A stretch of DNA of 5,255 nucleotides, taken from contig JAPUIR010000060.1 of the NCBI GenBank assembly GCA_027296805.1, forward strand, positions 1 to 5,255, read 5' to 3'. The notes under the pieces were generated by a model. It searched no databases, had not been told where the DNA came from, and was given only the letters and a program-made list of their open reading frames with translations. Position 1 is the first letter of the stretch; the number at the start of each line of letters is the position of its first letter. A program made the position numbers and the translations under genes. Of the stretch, positions 1 through 4,939 are shown in pieces. The stretch is from Chloroflexota bacterium (lineage in GTDB: Bacteria > Chloroflexota > Dehalococcoidia > Bin125).

Positions 1-188
1 ATGACACCACCACTGAAGCCGACCTCCAGCGTCGCCTCGCCGCCGCGAGCCAAGAAATGGCCGCCGCCGACGAATTCGACCACGTCCTCATCAACCACGA
101 CGGCCAAGAGACCGCCACCGTCGACGCCCTCCTCGCCATCCTCGCCCGCGAGCGCCAGCGCCCCAACCGCCCCGCCCCCTCCATCTAG
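1..188 (+). CDS. gmk: Guanylate kinase, C-terminal fragment (5' end outside window)
   Basis: The reading frame begins at base 3 and gives 61 residues before TAG at 186-188. Guanylate kinase phosphorylates GMP to GDP with ATP in the cytoplasm. The fragment matches the end of this family: an arginine-rich helix with RRLAAASQEMAAADEFDHV (fragment residues 10-28), then the strand VLINHD, which corresponds to the family's Y-x-V-V-N-D-D segment, then a last helix TVDALLAILARERQR corresponding to the A-x-x-x-L-x-x-I-I-x-A-E-R region. The short tail RPNRPAPSI is not conserved. The P-loop and GMP-binding residues would lie upstream of the window. An ATG at base 1 in another frame is coincidental. The identification rests on a short C-terminal piece, but the order of conserved elements is characteristic. 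Confidence 0.85.
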   Translation, partial: DTTTEADLQRRLAAASQEMAAADEFDHVLINHDGQETATVDALLAILARERQRPNRPAPSI

Positions 189-429
189 CCCCCTTCTCGC
201 AAGCAAACGTCTTCACCCAGCCCGAATCCCGAACGTACGACCTCCTGGGAGTGCAGAGGGCCAGAGTGAGTTTTCCACGAGCGACCCGCAACGGCAGAGC
301 GAGCTTTCCACGAGCGACCCCAGACCAACCCCTCTGCACGGGGGGCCTGGGGGCCAGAGCGAGCTTTCCACGAGCGACCGCCAAATCAGCCCCCCCCTGT
401 CCCAAGCACTAGCCCTGTCTCACAAACAA
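189..429. repeat. Intergenic region with dispersed repeat cluster 1
   Basis: No gene is supported between gmk and the trpE promoter. The stretch holds three copies of a roughly 25-base module that ends TTTCCACGAGCGACC, at 262-286, 295-319 and 355-379. The first is preceded by GGAGTGCAGAGGGCC (248-262). A second module, AACCCCTCTGCACGGGGGG (327-345), lies between copies 2 and 3. Copy 3 continues into CGAGCGACCGCCAAATCAG (371-389). All these pieces recur at 3735-3981. Copies 2 and 3 are identical over the 25 bases; copy 1 differs at two positions, T for C at 267 and 271. Spacing between copies is irregular (33 and 60 bases). No clear terminator for gmk is visible apart from G/C-rich pairing within the repeats. 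Confidence 0.85.
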
Positions 430-459
430 TTGACAGCGTTTCGCGCAACTGCCTACCGT
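430..459 (+). promoter_or_regulatory. Sigma-70-type promoter for the trpE leader
   Basis: A perfect -35 hexamer TTGACA (430-435) is followed, after 18 bases, by TACCGT (454-459). That matches TATAAT at its three most conserved positions (T1, A2, T6). Transcription would start near 466-468, about 15 bases before the base of T-box stem I, which is the expected geometry. The local A/T content (CACAAACAATTGACA) stands out against the GC-rich surroundings. The -10 box is weak, so the exact start site is inferred. Confidence 0.7.
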
Positions 460-480
460 GATCTCAGCACGCCATACGGC

Positions 481-774
481 AAAGACGATGATCGGGACGA
501 GTACGCGCCAAGCGATCCCCCAGAGAGCCGGTTCAGCCCCTCCAGTAGGGCAGGCTGCAAGACCGGTGGACTCGCGGAAGCGGAATGGACCCGGGAGTCC
601 CCGCCCGAACCCCAGCGATGGGCAGTAGGCGCGGGCGGAGAGGCACCGTTATCAAAGCCGAGGGGACAACGCCAACACGGCGCAGTCCCCGAATGAGTGC
701 CCCGCGACGCGGGGAACAAGGGTGGCACCGCGGATCCCTGATCCGTCCCTTGCACGGGACGGATTGTTTTGTTT
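481..774 (+). ncRNA. T-box riboswitch, tRNA-Trp specific, upstream of trpE
   Basis: This leader RNA reads tRNA-Trp charging and sets trpE transcription read-through. Stem I: base GAC/GTC (484-486/597-599); K-turn GATGAT/GGGA; helix CGGG/CCCG (493-496/590-593); specifier loop ACGAGTA (497-503) facing GGAATGGA (582-589), whose TGG at 586-588 is the Trp specifier followed by the conserved A. Upper helices are 504-506/580-582, 512-518/568-575 (one bulge) and CCGGT/ACCGG (528-532/562-566), with the AGAGAG distal bulge at 522-527. Stem II: CCGCCCG/CGGGCGG (601-607/632-638). Stem IIA/B: ACCGTTATC (645-653). Stem III: GGGGAC/GTCCCC (662-667/685-690). Antiterminator helix: CGCGG/CCGCG (708-712/728-732), bulging the T-box AACAAGGGTGGCACCGCG (715-732). 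The TGGC at 723-726 complements tRNA GCCA, and bacterial tRNA-Trp carries discriminator G73. Specifier and T-box agree independently on tRNA-Trp. Confidence 0.97.
741..774 (+). terminator. Intrinsic terminator of the T-box leader
   Basis: A perfect 9-bp stem, ATCCGTCCC (741-749) with GGGACGGAT (756-764), closes a 6-base loop (TTGCAC). It is followed by the U-rich tract TGTTTTGTTT (765-774). It lies 8 bases after the T-box sequence. Its 5' arm can instead pair upstream in a hairpin CGGATC/GATCCG (731-736/740-745), which would exclude the terminator. This is the expected off switch when tRNA-Trp is charged. Confidence 0.93.
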
Positions 775-809
775 AACGGCGCTGGGGCGCCAGGGAAAAG
801 TAGGACGAC

Positions 810-902
810 ATGACGAGCCTCATCCTCGCCATCGTCAACCGCACCAGCGACTCCTCCACCCTCGGGGGTGCGGGATCGTGGCCCCGCTGGCCTCGCTCAT
901 AG
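810..902 (+). CDS. Putative Trp leader peptide (30 aa) between T-box and trpE
   Basis: ATG at 810 opens a 30-codon frame ending at TAG (900-902). The product begins MTSLILAIVN and ends G-S-W-P-R-W-P-R-S, so two TGG codons (879-881 and 888-890) sit three codons apart, just before the stop. This placement is typical of attenuator leader peptides, in which scarce charged tRNA-Trp stalls the ribosome and changes downstream RNA folding. A weak Shine-Dalgarno sequence (AGGA, 802-805) lies only 4 bases before the start; AGGGAA (792-797) is an alternative. The frame starts 36 bases after the T-box terminator and ends 54 bases before trpE, so it is transcribed only after T-box read-through. RNA at 866-935 can fold in alternative ways that involve the Trp-codon region. 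No homologue is recognised, and two Trp residues in a short ORF could be chance, so this is an inference. Confidence 0.55.
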   Translation: MTSLILAIVNRTSDSSTLGGAGSWPRWPRS

Positions 903-935
903 CCAGCCGTCACATCCCTGCGCCCTGATGGGCGC
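866..935 (+). promoter_or_regulatory. Mutually exclusive RNA hairpins spanning leader-peptide end and trpE 5' UTR
   Basis: GGGTGCGGGAT (866-876) pairs with ATCCCTGCGCCC (914-925): 11 bp including one G-U pair, with U919 bulged. A nested hairpin GCTGGC/GCCAGC (886-891/902-907) contains the second Trp codon in its 5' arm. The competing hairpin GCGCCC/GGGCGC (920-925/930-935, loop TGAT) reuses 920-925, so it cannot coexist with the long stem. No U-tract follows 935, so the small hairpin is not a convincing intrinsic terminator. A ribosome stalled at 879-890 would cover 866-876 and favour the 920-935 hairpin. Which state favours expression cannot be settled from sequence alone. Confidence 0.5.
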
Positions 936-956
936 CTCACCCGAAACACAACACCA

Positions 957-2429
957 ATGCATCGCCCCACACTCGAACAAGTCAAAGCCATCGCCGACCG
1001 TGACGAAGGCAACCTCGTCCCCGTCTATCGCGAAGTCCTCGCCGACCTCGAAACGCCCGTCTCCGCCTTCCTCAAAGTCAAGCGCGGCGACTATTCCTTC
1101 CTCCTCGAATCCGTCGAAGGCGGCGAGCGACCCGGCCGCTACTCCTTCATCGGCACCGAGCCCTATCGCGTCCTCCGCTCCGAAGCCGGCTCCCCCACCG
1201 ACCCCCTCACCTTGATCGAAGAAGAGCTGCGCGGCTTCCGGCTCGTCCCCAACGAGGACCTGCCCCCCTTCCACGGCGGTGCCGTCGGCTACCTCGCCTA
1301 CGAGACCGCGCGCCACTTCGAAAAGCTCCCCGTCGCGCCCAACGACCCCTTCGGCCTGCCCGAGGCGCTCTTCCAGTTCACCGACACCGTTCTCGTCTTC
1401 GACCACCTCAAGCACGTCATCAAGGTTGTCAGCCACGTCCGTCTCGATGGCGACGTCGAGACCGCCTATCGCATGGCCCAGTTCCGCATCGATGAAATCG
1501 TCGATCGACTCAGCAGCGGCACCCCCCGCCTGCCGGAAGACGGCCCCCGCCGCTCGCCGTCCGCGGGGCGCATCGTCTCCAACGTCGACCGCGAGGGCTA
1601 CCTCTCCGACGTCAAGCGCATCATCGACTACGTCATCGCCGGCGACGTCATCCAGTGCGTCTACTCGCAGCGCTTCTCGCGCGAGACCCACGTCCATCCC
1701 TTCAACGTCTACCGCACCCTGCGCACCGTGAACCCCTCGCCCTACACCTACTACCTGGAGATGGGCGACCACGAGATCATCGGCACCTCGCCGGAGCTGA
1801 TGGTGCGCGTTGAGAACGGCGAGATCGCCGTTCACCCCATCGCCGGCACACGACACCGCGGCGCCACCCTGCAAGAGGATCGCGAGATCGAAGCCGACCT
1901 CCGCTCCGACGAGAAGGAGCTGGCCGAGCACATCATGCTTCTCGACCTCGGCCGCAACGACGTCGGCCGCGTCGCCGTCCCCGGCTCCGTGCGCGTCACC
2001 CAAAAGCTGGACGTGGAGCGCTACAGCCACGTCATGCACCTCGTCTCTCACGTCGAAGGCAAACTCCGCCCCGAGTTCGACGCCTTCGCCGCCTTCCGCG
2101 CCACCTTCCCCGCCGGTACCGTCTCCGGCGCGCCCAAGATCCGCGCCATGGAGATCATCGCGGAGCTGGAGGAAGACCTGCGCGGACCGTACGCGGGCGC
2201 GCTCGGCTACTTTGGCTTCGGTGGCAACATGGAGACCGCCATCACGATCCGCACCATCATCATGCGAGACGGCGTCGCCGCCGTGCAGGCGGGTGGCGGC
2301 ATCGTCTACGACAGCAAACCCGAAGCCGAGTTCGAAGAGACCGTGAACAAAGCCATGGCACTCTTCACCGCTCTCGACCTGGCGGAAGAGCGCAGCGCCG
2401 AGCAGCGCGTCGGCAGCCTCGGCTACTAG
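957..2429 (+). CDS. trpE: Anthranilate synthase component I (TrpE)
   Basis: The 490-residue product is the usual length for TrpE, which makes anthranilate from chorismate, using ammonia supplied by TrpG. The N-terminal domain (about 20-170) contains FLLESVE (48-54), where LLES matches the Trp feedback-binding motif, followed by GRYSFIG (60-66). The chorismate-binding domain (about 210-475) is complete: QCVYSQRF (233-240), NPSPYTYYLEMG (259-270), IIGTSPELMV (274-283), PIAGTRHRG (294-302), the ELAEHIMLLDLGRNDVGRV stretch (321-339), TFPAGTVSGAPKIRAMEII (383-401), YAGALGYFGFGGNMETAIT (412-430) and QAGGGIVYDS (444-453). The Ala in PIAGTR favours TrpE over aminodeoxychorismate synthase, where Lys is frequent. 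ATG at 957 is the first start consistent with the family N-terminus; no Shine-Dalgarno sequence precedes it. Expression is governed by the T-box and probably the leader peptide upstream. The next gene begins 36 bases downstream with no terminator between. Confidence 0.97.
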   Translation: MHRPTLEQVKAIADRDEGNLVPVYREVLADLETPVSAFLKVKRGDYSFLLESVEGGERPGRYSFIGTEPYRVLRSEAGSPTDPLTLIEEELRGFRLVPNEDLPPFHGGAVGYLAYETARHFEKLPVAPNDPFGLPEALFQFTDTVLVFDHLKHVIKVVSHVRLDGDVETAYRMAQFRIDEIVDRLSSGTPRLPEDGPRRSPSAGRIVSNVDREGYLSDVKRIIDYVIAGDVIQCVYSQRFSRETHVHPFNVYRTLRTVNPSPYTYYLEMGDHEIIGTSPELMVRVENGEIAVHPIAGTRHRGATLQEDREIEADLRSDEKELAEHIMLLDLGRNDVGRVAVPGSVRVTQKLDVERYSHVMHLVSHVEGKLRPEFDAFAAFRATFPAGTVSGAPKIRAMEIIAELEEDLRGPYAGALGYFGFGGNMETAITIRTIIMRDGVAAVQAGGGIVYDSKPEAEFEETVNKAMALFTALDLAEERSAEQRVGSLGY

Positions 2430-2465
2430 CGCGAAGCTGCGCGACCAGTAGCGGACCAACCCGAC

Positions 2466-3677
2466 ATGACCACCCCCAACTTCGACGACCGGCGCACCAT
2501 CGTCACCTCCTGCGGTGTCCTCATCGACAGCGTGGGCCGCGTCCTCTTCGTGCATCGCCGCGACGACCGCGACCGCTGGCCCGGCATCTGGTACCTCCCC
2601 GGCGGCGAGGCCCTCGACGACGAAGACGTGGACGATGCCCTCGTCCGCGAGCTGCGCGAGGAAGTCGGCGTCGAAGTGCGTCGCCACGACTTCCTCGAAA
2701 CGCTCTTCGACGAAGAGCCGATCTCCGGGCGACGCGCCGTGCACAACATCTACGCCGTGCTCGAATTCGAAGGCGACCCCGAACTCCTCGCTCCTGAAGA
2801 GCATGACCAGATCGAATGGCTCAGCCTCGATCAGCTCCCCCTGCGTGGCGTCCCCGACCCCCTCACCGCGCTACTCGTCGAGCGGATGGGCGCCCCGCCG
2901 CCGGCGCCTCTAGTGGACAACATCGAGCCGCTGGGCCTTGAGGAGGGCTGGGACAAAATCTCCAGCCGCTACCAGGAGTACGCCAAGATCCCCACCGACA
3001 AGATCTACTATGGCGCCGGCACGCCCACCGAGAACGAGCTCCAATTGGTCGGCGACCCCCAAGACAGAGACGTGATCGACGTGGGCTGCGGCGGCGGTCA
3101 AAACACCATCGCCTTCAAACGCGCGGGCGCCGCCCGCGTCGTCGGTATCGACCAATCCACCGAACAGCTCGAATTCGCCCGCGACCTCGCTGCCGGCGAA
3201 GACATCGACGTCGAGTTCCTCAAGTCCGCCGTCGAAACCCTCGACCTCGTCCCCGACGCCTCCTTCGACGCCGCCTTCTCCTCCTACTGCTTCCAATTCG
3301 TCGCCGACATCCGCGCCACCTTCCGCTCCGTCTATCGCGTTCTCCGACCCGGCGGTCGCTTCGCCTTCTGCCTCGACCACCCCGCCTACATGATGTTTGG
3401 TACCGAAGGCTTCACCCTCACCAAGCCCTACTTTCAGCGCCACGCCGCCTTCATCTGGCCCTTCCGCCAGGGCGAGCCCACGGGTATCAGCGCCGTCTAT
3501 CACACCGTGGAGGACATGTTCGCGGCGCTGCGGGAGGCTGGCTTCGTCGTCGAGAGCATCCTTGAGCCGGAGCTGGAGGAACAACAGGTCGGCAACTGGA
3601 AGCACGACGTCGACCGCGCCCGCAAAATCCCCCGCACCGTTATCTTCGCGGCACGCAAGCCGGAGGAATCCCCATGA
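2466..3677 (+). CDS. Nudix hydrolase-SAM methyltransferase fusion protein
   Basis: This is a 403-residue two-domain protein. Residues about 11-140 are a Nudix hydrolase with an exact G-x5-E-x7-R-E-U-x-E-E-x-G-U box (G47 to V69, with the REUxEExGU part RELREEVGV at 61-69) and the usual preceding YLPGGE. Such domains hydrolyse nucleoside diphosphates linked to another moiety. Residues about 160-300 form a class I methyltransferase: GWDKISSRY entry helix, motif I DVGCGGGQ (205-212), acidic D229 in VVGIDQ at the end of strand 2, and LRPGGRFAF (293-301). The tail (about 301-400) resembles the substrate-side lid of UbiE/type 11 methyltransferases. A Pro-rich linker, APPPAP (143-148), joins the domains in one uninterrupted frame. 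It probably shares a transcript with trpE (36-base gap). Substrates for both domains are unknown. Its stop overlaps an ATG at 3674 preceded by GGAGGA. Confidence 0.9.
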   Translation: MTTPNFDDRRTIVTSCGVLIDSVGRVLFVHRRDDRDRWPGIWYLPGGEALDDEDVDDALVRELREEVGVEVRRHDFLETLFDEEPISGRRAVHNIYAVLEFEGDPELLAPEEHDQIEWLSLDQLPLRGVPDPLTALLVERMGAPPPAPLVDNIEPLGLEEGWDKISSRYQEYAKIPTDKIYYGAGTPTENELQLVGDPQDRDVIDVGCGGGQNTIAFKRAGAARVVGIDQSTEQLEFARDLAAGEDIDVEFLKSAVETLDLVPDASFDAAFSSYCFQFVADIRATFRSVYRVLRPGGRFAFCLDHPAYMMFGTEGFTLTKPYFQRHAAFIWPFRQGEPTGISAVYHTVEDMFAALREAGFVVESILEPELEEQQVGNWKHDVDRARKIPRTVIFAARKPEESP

Positions 3678-4008
3678 ACCGCGCAGCAACCCCCTCCAGG
3701 ACGTGCAACCCCGAAGAGGTTCCGAACCTCCCCCGGAGTGCAGAGGGCCGGAGCGAGCTTTCCACGAGCGACCCACAAGACCAGCCCCTAGCAACCGCCG
3801 GCTTTTCTTCAGAGTGGGGCGACGCGCACAGCAATCCCCCTCTCTCCCCGGAGTGCAGAGGGGAACCCCTCTGCACGGGGGGACTGGGGGGTTTACCCCC
3901 CAGAAAACCCTCTTTTTTTCTTTCTTCCCGGTGGGGCGCCCCGATCCAGCGTCAGCCCTCCCCGAGCGACCGCCAAATCAGACCCCCTTTCCAGAATAAG
4001 GAAATCTA
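3678..4008. repeat. Intergenic region with dispersed repeat cluster 2
   Basis: This 331-base stretch is largely repeat-derived. A 39-base unit at 3735-3773 matches 248-286 with three transitions (GGAGTGCAGAGGGCC plus the TTTCCACGAGCGACC module). A near-perfect palindrome, GTGCAGAGGGG-AA-CCCCTCTGCAC, lies at 3853-3876, and AACCCCTCTGCACGGGGGG at 3864-3882 is identical to 327-345. CGAGCGACCGCCAAATCAG at 3963-3981 is identical to 371-389. The palindrome shows that GTGCAGAGGG and CCCTCTGCAC are the two orientations of one module. The stretch is open in frame from ATG 3674 to TAA 4007-4009, but that frame is low-complexity and encoded by the repeats, so I do not call a protein. A G/C hairpin with a T-tract occurs at 3884-3926. 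Confidence 0.85.
3884..3926 (+). terminator. Probable intrinsic terminator inside repeat cluster 2
   Basis: CTGGGGGG (3884-3891) pairs perfectly with CCCCCCAG (3896-3903) around a TTTA loop, and a T-rich tract (TCTTTTTTTCTTTCTTC) follows at 3911-3926-7. In an alternative fold GGGTTT (3889-3894) pairs with AAACCC (3905-3910) immediately before the T-tract, which is the classical geometry. Either fold could end the trpE/Nudix-methyltransferase transcript before the next gene. It is part of the repeat-rich region, so it may be an accidental product of repeat sequence. Confidence 0.55.
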
Positions 4009-4803
4009 ATGCCCCGACGCCCCCACTCCGAACGACGCGCATCCGGACACGACGTCCTCTCCACGCTCCGCGGCGGTTCCGTCGACGGCGCCGACGCGGC
4101 CGCGGCGGCGGAAGCCCGCCTGGGGGCCCTCGGTTCCTACGTGGTCGACTTCGCCCTCGGCGACGTCTGGTCCCGGCCCGGCCTCTCCCGTCGCGACCGC
4201 AGCCTCATCGTCATCACCATGCTCACGACGCTGAATCAACTCAACCAGCTCCGCAGCCACGTCGACGGCGGCCTCAACCACGGACTCACCCGCACCGAAG
4301 TCGAAGAGGTCTTCGTACAGCTTGCCGGTTACGCGGGCTTCCCCCGCGCCATCGACGGCATGACCGTCGCCAGCGAAGTCTTCCGCGAGCGCCTCGGCTC
4401 CGACGAGCTCCCCCCCAGCGAACCGGCCGAGTACAAGGAAGACGACCGTCGCAGCGCCGACGCCCGCTCCGTCATGGACCGCATGAGCGAGAACCAACCC
4501 CCGGGTGGCGTCGGCGTCTCCATGGGCGACTTCACCGGTGACGCCTGCCGCTTCGCCTTCGGCGACCTCTGGTCCCGCGATCAGATCAGCCGCCGTGATC
4601 GCTCATTGGTCGTCTGCTCCACCCTCGTTACGCAGGACAAACCGACCGAACTGCGCTTCCACCTTCAGGCGGCTCTCAATCACGGCGTCACACTGGACGA
4701 ACTGCGCGAATTGATGATCACCGCCATCGTCTACGTCGGCTTCCCCACCGGCGTCGAAGGCTTCCGCTCCCTCGCCGAAGTCGAAGCGCGTAGCGAAGCA
4801 TGA
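4009..4803 (+). CDS. Tandem carboxymuconolactone decarboxylase (CMD)-like domain protein
   Basis: The 264-residue product consists of two related CMD-type domains, about 36-125 and 165-258. Paired motifs show the duplication: [20 protein letters not shown] (51-70) with [20 protein letters not shown] (175-194); [14 protein letters not shown] (81-94) with [14 protein letters not shown] (205-218); [11 protein letters not shown] (107-117) with [11 protein letters not shown] (231-241). The family includes gamma-carboxymuconolactone decarboxylase (beta-ketoadipate pathway). Neither domain has the CxxC of AhpD peroxidases, so a peroxidase role is unlikely. The Glu of the family's E-L-R-x-H segment is present in domain 2 (E204) but is Gln in domain 1 (Q80), hinting that only domain 2 is catalytic. 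A good Shine-Dalgarno sequence (AAGGA, 3998-4002) sits 6 bases before ATG. No linked aromatic-catabolism genes are visible, so the substrate is unknown. Confidence 0.88.
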   Translation: MPRRPHSERRASGHDVLSTLRGGSVDGADAAAAAEARLGALGSYVVDFALGDVWSRPGLSRRDRSLIVITMLTTLNQLNQLRSHVDGGLNHGLTRTEVEEVFVQLAGYAGFPRAIDGMTVASEVFRERLGSDELPPSEPAEYKEDDRRSADARSVMDRMSENQPPGGVGVSMGDFTGDACRFAFGDLWSRDQISRRDRSLVVCSTLVTQDKPTELRFHLQAALNHGVTLDELRELMITAIVYVGFPTGVEGFRSLAEVEARSEA

Positions 4804-4939
4804 ACCACCAAACACGGCCATCGGAGATCTGGCCACGCGGATCAATCTGTCCCAGCCCCTTCTTCCGCCTGGCCGCCCCAACGTCGGTCGGGCAGGGGGT
4901 CCCGGGGGCTGCAAGCCCCCGGTCGAGGAACTCAAAAGC
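4804..4939 (+). promoter_or_regulatory. trpG 5' region: strong GC hairpin and Shine-Dalgarno sequence
   Basis: A perfect 9-bp hairpin, CCGGGGGCT (4902-4910) with AGCCCCCGG (4914-4922), has a 3-base loop (GCA). It ends two bases before the trpG Shine-Dalgarno sequence GAGGAA (4925-4930), itself 9 bases upstream of ATG 4940. There is no U-tract, so it is not a standard intrinsic terminator. It may affect ribosome loading, act as a 3'-end stabiliser of the upstream message, or be another intergenic GC repeat. I see no T-box element, Trp-rich short ORF or clear promoter in this stretch. Confidence 0.6.

Noticed and set aside
248..389. CRISPR-like direct repeats
   Set aside because: Only three copies, with unequal spacing (33 and 60 bases), variable internal modules shared with another intergenic site, and no cas genes. 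This fits a dispersed intergenic repeat better.
1..696. 231-codon + strand frame starting at base 1
   Set aside because: It runs out of frame through gmk, the repeats and the T-box. The Pro/Ser/Thr-rich product comes from GC-rich composition, and the conserved T-box RNA structure explains its second half.
778..791. Second terminator GGCGC/GCGCC just after the T-box terminator
   Set aside because: Only 5 bp with a TGGG loop and no following U-tract; likely incidental in GC-rich sequence.
920..935. Hairpin 920-935 as a classical intrinsic attenuator terminator
   Set aside because: The stem is only 6 bp and is followed by CTCACCCG with no U-tract, so it is kept only as part of a possible alternative-structure switch.
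897..2804. 635-codon open frame on the - strand opposite trpE
   Set aside because: Its product is a low-complexity Val/Ala/Gly/Asp-rich sequence without recognisable motifs. It is the antisense shadow of trpE and the Nudix domain, kept open by the C-ending codon bias.
2910..3794. 294-codon - strand frame opposite the methyltransferase domain
   Set aside because: Gly/Val/Glu/Asp-rich shadow of a well-supported + strand gene, with no ribosome-binding site or domain motif.
4009..4803. AhpD-type alkylhydroperoxidase function for the CMD-like protein
   Set aside because: AhpD activity needs a CxxC motif, and neither domain has one.
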